DNA of 64,000 nucleotides from NCBI RefSeq assembly GCF_937958655.1, contig NZ_CALGNH010000014.1, positions 1 through 64,000 on the forward strand. The letters run 5' to 3'. The notes below the pieces were generated by a model. It did no database searches, had not been told where the DNA came from, and saw nothing but the letters and a program-made list of their open reading frames with translations. This DNA comes from an uncultured Winogradskyella sp. (GTDB lineage: Bacteria; Bacteroidota; Bacteroidia; Flavobacteriales; Flavobacteriaceae). The position numbers and the translations under genes are program-made. Shown one piece after another: positions 59,685 through 64,000 of this stretch (position 1 is the first letter of the stretch; each line of letters begins with the position of its first letter).

Positions 59685-60393
59685 TTATAACTATATAAAA
59701 ATCATTGGTTTATTGCTTTTGGTGAGTTTCTTGTTTGCGTTTTCGAGGTATAGAAATGCTAAAAGAAAAGTCCCAAAACCAAGCATAGAATTCTTGGGTG
59801 AAAACAAATTATTTATCACTGAGGCAACTGTTAGTAAATTGTTAATACAAAATCAGCAGCCGGTTGCGGGACAGCCTAAAGAAATTATAGATTTGAATGA
59901 GTTAGAAACTGCCCTAAGTTCTAACCCAATGATAAAGAAAGCAGAAGTGTTTATGTCAGTAAACGGTGAGCTTTCCGCAGAAATTGAACAAAAACGACCT
60001 ATTGCAAGAGTAAGCACAAATGCATCATATTACATAGATGATGAGGGTTTATACATGCCTTTGTCATCTAACTATACTGCTAGAGTGCCACTAGTTACTG
60101 GTGCTGTTAAGAAAAATGATTTAGAAACGGTGTTTGCGTTTGCAAAGATGGTAGATGAAGATGATTTTTTAAAAAAGCACGTCATTGAGATTCGTCAAAA
60201 CAACGATAAGACCATTGATTTTAAAATTAGAAAAAGCAGTTTTACAGTGCATTTAGGGAGTTTAAAAATGCTCAAAAAAAAGATAAATAATTTAAAAGCT
60301 TTTTATCAAAAGGCAACGAAAGATAAGATATTGAATAATTATAAACTTGTAAATCTAAAATTTGATAAGCAAGTTATTTGCACCAAAAAATAA
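59671..60393 (+). CDS. ftsQ: FtsQ-like cell division protein
   Basis: A 240-residue bitopic protein: short cytoplasmic start ([11 protein letters not shown], start codon GTG 59671 inside the murC end), one membrane helix (IGLLLLVSFLFAFSRY), then a periplasmic part with IIDLNELETALSSNPMIKKA and VFMSVNGELSAEIEQKRPIA, the POTRA/FtsQ-like beta region. Position between murC and ftsA supports FtsQ. Sequence similarity to proteobacterial FtsQ is low, as usual for Bacteroidota. Confidence 0.88.
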   Translation: MLRINYNYIKIIGLLLLVSFLFAFSRYRNAKRKVPKPSIEFLGENKLFITEATVSKLLIQNQQPVAGQPKEIIDLNELETALSSNPMIKKAEVFMSVNGELSAEIEQKRPIARVSTNASYYIDDEGLYMPLSSNYTARVPLVTGAVKKNDLETVFAFAKMVDEDDFLKKHVIEIRQNNDKTIDFKIRKSSFTVHLGSLKMLKKKINNLKAFYQKATKDKILNNYKLVNLKFDKQVICTKK

Positions 60394-60396
60394 ACT

Positions 60397-61731
60397 ATGG
60401 ACAAGCACAATATTTCGGTAGGTTTAGATATAGGAACCACAAAAATTGTGGCCATGATTGGTCGCAAAAATGACTATGGAAAATTAGAAATTCTCGGTGT
60501 AGGCAAGTCTAAAAGTATGGGAGTGCATCGTGGAGTTGTAAATAATATTACACAGACCATACAATCCATTCAGCAAGCGGTTCAGGAAGCAGAAGCTGCA
60601 GCTTCTGAAAAGATTAAAGATGTTACAGTTGGTATTGCAGGTCAACATATTCGCAGCTTACAGCATAGTGATTATATTACCAGACCAAATTCAGAATTGG
60701 TTATTGACGAGACTGATATAGACCGTTTAATTAACCAAGTACATAAATTAGTGATGCTTCCTGGTGAAGAGATTATTCACGTTTTACCTCAAGAATTTAA
60801 AGTAGATGGCCAAGCCGAAATCAAAGAGCCTATAGGCATGTATGGTGGAAGATTAGAAGCTAATTTTCATGTAGTCGTTGGGCAAGTCTCTTCTATAAGA
60901 AATATTGGACGTTGTGTTAAGAGCGCAGGTTTGGAGTTAGAAGGCATTACGCTAGAGCCTTTAGCATCTGCAAATGCTGTGTTAAGCCAAGAGGAAAAAG
61001 AAGCTGGTGTAGCCTTAATAGATATAGGTGGTGGAACTACAGATTTAGCCGTATTTAAAGATGGTATTATTCGCCATACTGCAGTTATACCTTTTGGCGG
61101 CAATGTCATTACAGAAGACATAAAAGAAGGTTGTTCAATAATTGAAAAACAAGCTGAACTTTTAAAAATGAAGTTTGGTTCTGCATGGCCAGGTGAAAAT
61201 AAGGATAACGAAATTGTTTCTATTCCGGGTTTAAGAGGAAGAGAACCAAAAGAAATTACATTAAAGAACTTGTCTAAAATCATTCATGCAAGAGTTGTAG
61301 AAATTATTGAGCAAGTCTATGTAGAGATAAAAAACTATGGACACGAAGAACAAAAGAAAAAACTAATTGCTGGTATTGTTTTAACTGGAGGTGGAAGTCA
61401 ATTAAAACACCTCAAGCAGTTAGTTGAATATATAACAGGTATGGATACCAGAATTGGGTATCCTAATGAACATTTGGCTGGTGATAGCGACGAAGATATT
61501 GCAAGTCCATTATTTGCAACTGCTGTTGGTTTGGTGATGGATGGCTTAAAGCGTCAAGACCGTAAAAAGGCTGAGGAAGATGAAGAAGCGGTACAAACTT
61601 TGGCAGGTGTAGAGCAAAATATTACTGAGGCACAGCAAGAGGTTGTTGTTGAGCCACCTGTAAAAGAACGTCGTTCATTTTTAGACAAATTAACCGAGCG
61701 TGTAAAAGAGTTTTTAGATAACGCAGAATAG
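60397..61731 (+). CDS. ftsA: Cell division protein FtsA
   Basis: A 444-residue actin-like ATPase: ISVGLDIGTTKIVAMIGRK (phosphate 1), the SHS2/1C insert near residues 85-165, VALIDIGGGTTDLAVFKDG (phosphate 2), AGIVLTGGGSQLKHLKQLVE (adenosine). The C-terminal helix KLTERVKEFLDNAE is amphipathic and would tether FtsZ to the membrane. It starts 3 bp after ftsQ. Confidence 0.96.
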   Translation: MDKHNISVGLDIGTTKIVAMIGRKNDYGKLEILGVGKSKSMGVHRGVVNNITQTIQSIQQAVQEAEAAASEKIKDVTVGIAGQHIRSLQHSDYITRPNSELVIDETDIDRLINQVHKLVMLPGEEIIHVLPQEFKVDGQAEIKEPIGMYGGRLEANFHVVVGQVSSIRNIGRCVKSAGLELEGITLEPLASANAVLSQEEKEAGVALIDIGGGTTDLAVFKDGIIRHTAVIPFGGNVITEDIKEGCSIIEKQAELLKMKFGSAWPGENKDNEIVSIPGLRGREPKEITLKNLSKIIHARVVEIIEQVYVEIKNYGHEEQKKKLIAGIVLTGGGSQLKHLKQLVEYITGMDTRIGYPNEHLAGDSDEDIASPLFATAVGLVMDGLKRQDRKKAEEDEEAVQTLAGVEQNITEAQQEVVVEPPVKERRSFLDKLTERVKEFLDNAE

Positions 61732-61745
61732 GGCTAAGTGTAAAG

Positions 61746-61766
61746 AAATTGTCCGGTGGACAATTT
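61746..61766. repeat. Palindrome in the ftsA-ftsZ gap
   Basis: AAATTGTCC-GGT-GGACAATTT, a perfect 9-bp inverted repeat with a 3-nt loop, followed by an AGCGCT-centred region (GCCAGCGCTGAGGC). It looks like another dispersed palindromic repeat; with no T-run it is not a terminator. Confidence 0.7.
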
Positions 61767-61810
61767 TAACGAAGAGCCAGCGCTGAGGCGAGTGCAATTG
61801 AAAAATAAAG

Positions 61811-61835
61811 CATGATGACTTAAATAATCATCATG
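61811..61835. repeat. CATGATGA inverted repeat before ftsZ
   Basis: CATGATGA at 61811-61818 and TCATCATG at 61828-61835 form an 8-bp perfect stem 55 bp before the ftsZ ATG. It may be an ftsZ leader hairpin or operator. Confidence 0.55.
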
Positions 61836-61889
61836 TATTAAAAATAAAGTAAAGTTTAAAATATATAAAATCCCATAATCTCAAAAAAT

Positions 61890-63830
61890 ATGAGTAATAG
61901 CAACGAATTTGGAAACATTTCATTTGATTTGCCTAAGCATCAATCTAACGTTATTAAGGTTATTGGTGTCGGTGGTGGTGGTAGCAATGCCATTAATCAC
62001 ATGTTTCAGCAAGGCATAAAAGGTGTTGATTTTGTGATTTGTAACACAGATGCTCAAGCCTTACAGAATAGTGGTGTTCCTAATAAAATACAATTAGGTG
62101 TTAACTTAACCGAAGGATTAGGTGCAGGTGCAAACCCAGATGTTGGTGAGCAGGCTGCTGTAGAAAGTTTAGAAGATATTCGCAGAATGTTAGATACCAA
62201 TACAAAGATGGTATTTATCACTGCTGGTATGGGTGGAGGTACTGGTACAGGTGCGGCACCTATCATTGCAAAAATGGCAAAAGAATTAGATATACTTACC
62301 GTTGGCATTGTAACAATGCCTTTTCAATTTGAAGGTAAGATGCGTAACGAACAAGCGCAACGTGGTATCGAAAAATTGCGAGTTCATGTAGATTCGTTGG
62401 TTGTTATTAATAATAACAAACTACGAGAAGTTTATGGAAATTTAGGCTTTAAAGCTGGTTTCTCTAAAGCAGATGAGGTATTATCTACAGCTTCAAGAGG
62501 AATTGCAGAGGTAATTACACATCATTACACACAAAACATTGATTTACGCGATGCAAAAACAGTTTTAAGTAATAGTGGAACAGCCATTATGGGTTCAGCT
62601 ACAGCATCTGGACAAACCAGAGCGCAAGAAGCTATAATGAAAGCTTTAGATTCACCATTACTTAATGATAATAAAATAACAGGTGCCAAAAACGTATTGT
62701 TGCTTATCGTTTCTGGTTCACAAGAAATTACTATCGATGAAATTGGTGAAATTAATGACCACATACAAAGTGAAGCAGGTCATGGTGCCAATATTATAAT
62801 GGGAGTTGGTGAGGATGAAGCTTTACAAGAATCTATTGCTGTAACCATTATAGCTACAGGTTTTGATATAGACCAGCAAAATGAAATTTCTAATACAGAA
62901 GCCAAAAAAGTAATACACGCCTTAGAAGAAGAGGTGGTTGAGGAAGTGAGTACTCAAGAAAGAGAGCCAGCAATTATAACACCAGATATCGTTTTAGAAG
63001 AACAAAAAGAAACACCAATTGTAAAGCATGTATTGATTGATGAGGACGATATTGAGCCAAAAGTAAATACGAGTATGGATATCATTCCTACAACCGATTT
63101 ACTTAAAAATATGAGTGTAGTATATGATGAGGTATTAGATACAAAATCCGAACCCCAAATTACAAAAGTTGAGCCAGAGGAATTTATCATTACACCAATA
63201 GAAAATAAGGCTGAGGCTATTGAGATTGAGCCAGAAGAAGAACAAATTACATTAACTTTTGATTTGCCATTGTCTAATAATGAGCCAGAAAAAATTGAAG
63301 AACCAGAGGCTGATGAAGAAAAAATGTTTTTTAGTTTAGATGAAGATATAAAGAACCTTGAGGTCAATGAGCCAGTAGAAATTATTTCAGTAACCGAAGT
63401 TAATGAAGAAGGTGAGAAGCGTTATGCTTTAGAAGACGATTTTGAAACCTATGAATCTTCAATGAATACAAAAGCGGAAGGTATAGAGGTTAAAGAAGAA
63501 ATAGTTTTTGAGAAGAAAGTTTTACCTGTTGAAGACGTCGAAGAAACCTTAGAGGAAGAGATTGACCCAATGAATAGTCCAATTTCTGAGCTTATAAAGG
63601 CACGTGCTGATGAGCGAAGAAAACATATGAAAGACTTTAATTATAAGTTTAATACAGCAAAGATTGACGAAATAGAAAAAGAGCCTGCTTATAAAAGACA
63701 AGGTGTTAACTTAGAAGATGCACAGCATTCTTCAGAAACTAATGCTTCTAGGATGTCTGTCGGTACAGATGATAACGACGATATTCAATTGAGAAGTAAT
63801 AATTCATTCTTACACGATAACGTAGATTAA
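61890..63830 (+). CDS. ftsZ: Cell division protein FtsZ
   Basis: A 646-residue tubulin homologue. The GTPase core covers about residues 1-330: VIGVGGGGSNAINHMFQQGI, the tubulin signature ITAGMGGGTGTGAAP, NNNKLREVYG and the T7-like loop region. About 300 residues of acidic, Glu/Pro-rich disordered linker follow, ending in LRSNNSFLHDNVD, the conserved tail bound by FtsA-type partners in this phylum. The linker is several times longer than in E. coli; long linkers are the rule in flavobacteria. A terminator follows the stop. Confidence 0.97.
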   Translation: MSNSNEFGNISFDLPKHQSNVIKVIGVGGGGSNAINHMFQQGIKGVDFVICNTDAQALQNSGVPNKIQLGVNLTEGLGAGANPDVGEQAAVESLEDIRRMLDTNTKMVFITAGMGGGTGTGAAPIIAKMAKELDILTVGIVTMPFQFEGKMRNEQAQRGIEKLRVHVDSLVVINNNKLREVYGNLGFKAGFSKADEVLSTASRGIAEVITHHYTQNIDLRDAKTVLSNSGTAIMGSATASGQTRAQEAIMKALDSPLLNDNKITGAKNVLLLIVSGSQEITIDEIGEINDHIQSEAGHGANIIMGVGEDEALQESIAVTIIATGFDIDQQNEISNTEAKKVIHALEEEVVEEVSTQEREPAIITPDIVLEEQKETPIVKHVLIDEDDIEPKVNTSMDIIPTTDLLKNMSVVYDEVLDTKSEPQITKVEPEEFIITPIENKAEAIEIEPEEEQITLTFDLPLSNNEPEKIEEPEADEEKMFFSLDEDIKNLEVNEPVEIISVTEVNEEGEKRYALEDDFETYESSMNTKAEGIEVKEEIVFEKKVLPVEDVEETLEEEIDPMNSPISELIKARADERRKHMKDFNYKFNTAKIDEIEKEPAYKRQGVNLEDAQHSSETNASRMSVGTDDNDDIQLRSNNSFLHDNVD

Positions 63831-63873
63831 TAAGTTTAAGTTAAGTATTATAATATATAATACCAAGGTCTAC

Positions 63874-63909
63874 AACCCAAGGCATTCCCTCAATGTTTTG
63901 GGTTTTTTG
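63874..63909 (+). terminator. Intrinsic terminator of the division cluster
   Basis: AACCCAAGGCATT pairs with AATGTTTTGGGTT (13 positions including two G-U) around CCCTC, followed by a T-run. It closes the mraZ-ftsZ transcript. Confidence 0.85.
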
Positions 63910-63974
63910 TTGTGAGTTATCAAAATCAAAACTAACTTTTTTAGTATATTCGCTGTCCGTAAAATTTAAGGAAT

Positions 63975-64000
63975 ATGAGTTTACAAGATGATGTTATGGT
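63975..64000 (+). CDS. Probable GatB/YqeY domain protein (partial)
   Basis: Only MSLQDDVM is inside the window. The position directly after ftsZ and the start MSLQxxVM are as in flavobacterial GatB/YqeY-domain proteins, which are linked to tRNA amidation. Eight residues are too few for certainty. Confidence 0.5.

Noticed and set aside
60867-61283. 138-residue minus-strand frame inside ftsA
   Set aside because: Antisense shadow of ftsA; Ser/Pro/Phe-rich composition comes from the complementary codons.
62954-63367. 137-residue minus-strand Ser-rich frame inside ftsZ
   Set aside because: Antisense of the Glu/Pro-rich FtsZ linker; composition artefact.

Overview
The window is AT-rich chromosomal DNA from a member of the Bacteroidota, most likely a marine Flavobacteriaceae close to Winogradskyella, Psychroserpens or Olleya. 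Reasons: the degradative-type HMG-CoA reductase next to a GYDIA-motif GHMP kinase, TAnnTTTG -7 boxes, the mraZ-to-ftsZ cluster with a very long acidic FtsZ tail, short AT-rich 7- and 8-nt tandem repeats, and gene sets typical of flavobacteria such as CoaX/OMP/TPR/LptC/CNNM/PpiD and SurE/LpxB/NlpC-P60/ComEC. The assignment rests on gene content and order; no rRNA is present.

Region 1 (1-9187) looks like a glycoside oxidation/isomerisation locus. It has a GMC oxidoreductase with its gluconate-dehydrogenase-type subunit 3 (minus), a divergent AraC regulator, and a plus-strand run: lipoprotein TIM-barrel isomerase, MFS symporter, Gfo/Idh/MocA dehydrogenase, second TIM-barrel isomerase and a DUF1080 (3-keto-disaccharide hydrolase) lipoprotein. 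The run is split by about 520 bp holding a nonsense-mutated four-helix-bundle (S23) gene framed by inverted octamer tandem repeats.

Region 2 (9229-14541) is a second sugar module: an SGLT-type sodium symporter and a GH13 oligo-1,6-glucosidase-like enzyme (minus) face a sucrose-phosphorylase-like GH13_18 enzyme (plus) across a perfect 18-bp palindrome. A tRNA-Phe closes it.

Region 3 (14643-31029) is housekeeping and envelope work: coaX, an outer-membrane barrel, a TPR protein, lptC, a CNNM/CorC protein, a PpiD-like foldase, two mevalonate-pathway genes, a DPP IV-type peptidase followed by two POT peptide transporters (a peptide-use unit), and a secreted thioredoxin. Region 4 (31089-41368) holds comEC, a small XRE-linked module of secreted proteins, an NlpC/P60 peptidase, lpxB, surE, a tail-specific protease and an orphan DppC-like permease.

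Region 5 (40955-45814) is an accessory island. An XRE regulator diverges, over a 660-bp palindrome-rich control region, from a secreted glycine-zipper/four-cysteine protein and a series of small two-helix membrane proteins and unknown secreted proteins, one of them frameshifted. Region 6 (45855-64000) is engB, a hydrolase and the division/cell-wall cluster mraZ, rsmH, ftsL, ftsI, murE, mraY, murD, ftsW, murG, murC, ftsQ, ftsA, ftsZ, ending in the first codons of a probable GatB/YqeY gene.

The strongest unexplained signals are: (i) a family of palindromic repeats seeded through the mraZ-ftsZ cluster, two copies of which are translated as the N-termini of MurD and MurC; (ii) the XRE-controlled secreted-protein modules, which are bacteriocin-like in layout; (iii) the S23 element with inverted octamer flanks; (iv) a 20-unit heptamer array between lpxB and the NlpC/P60 gene.
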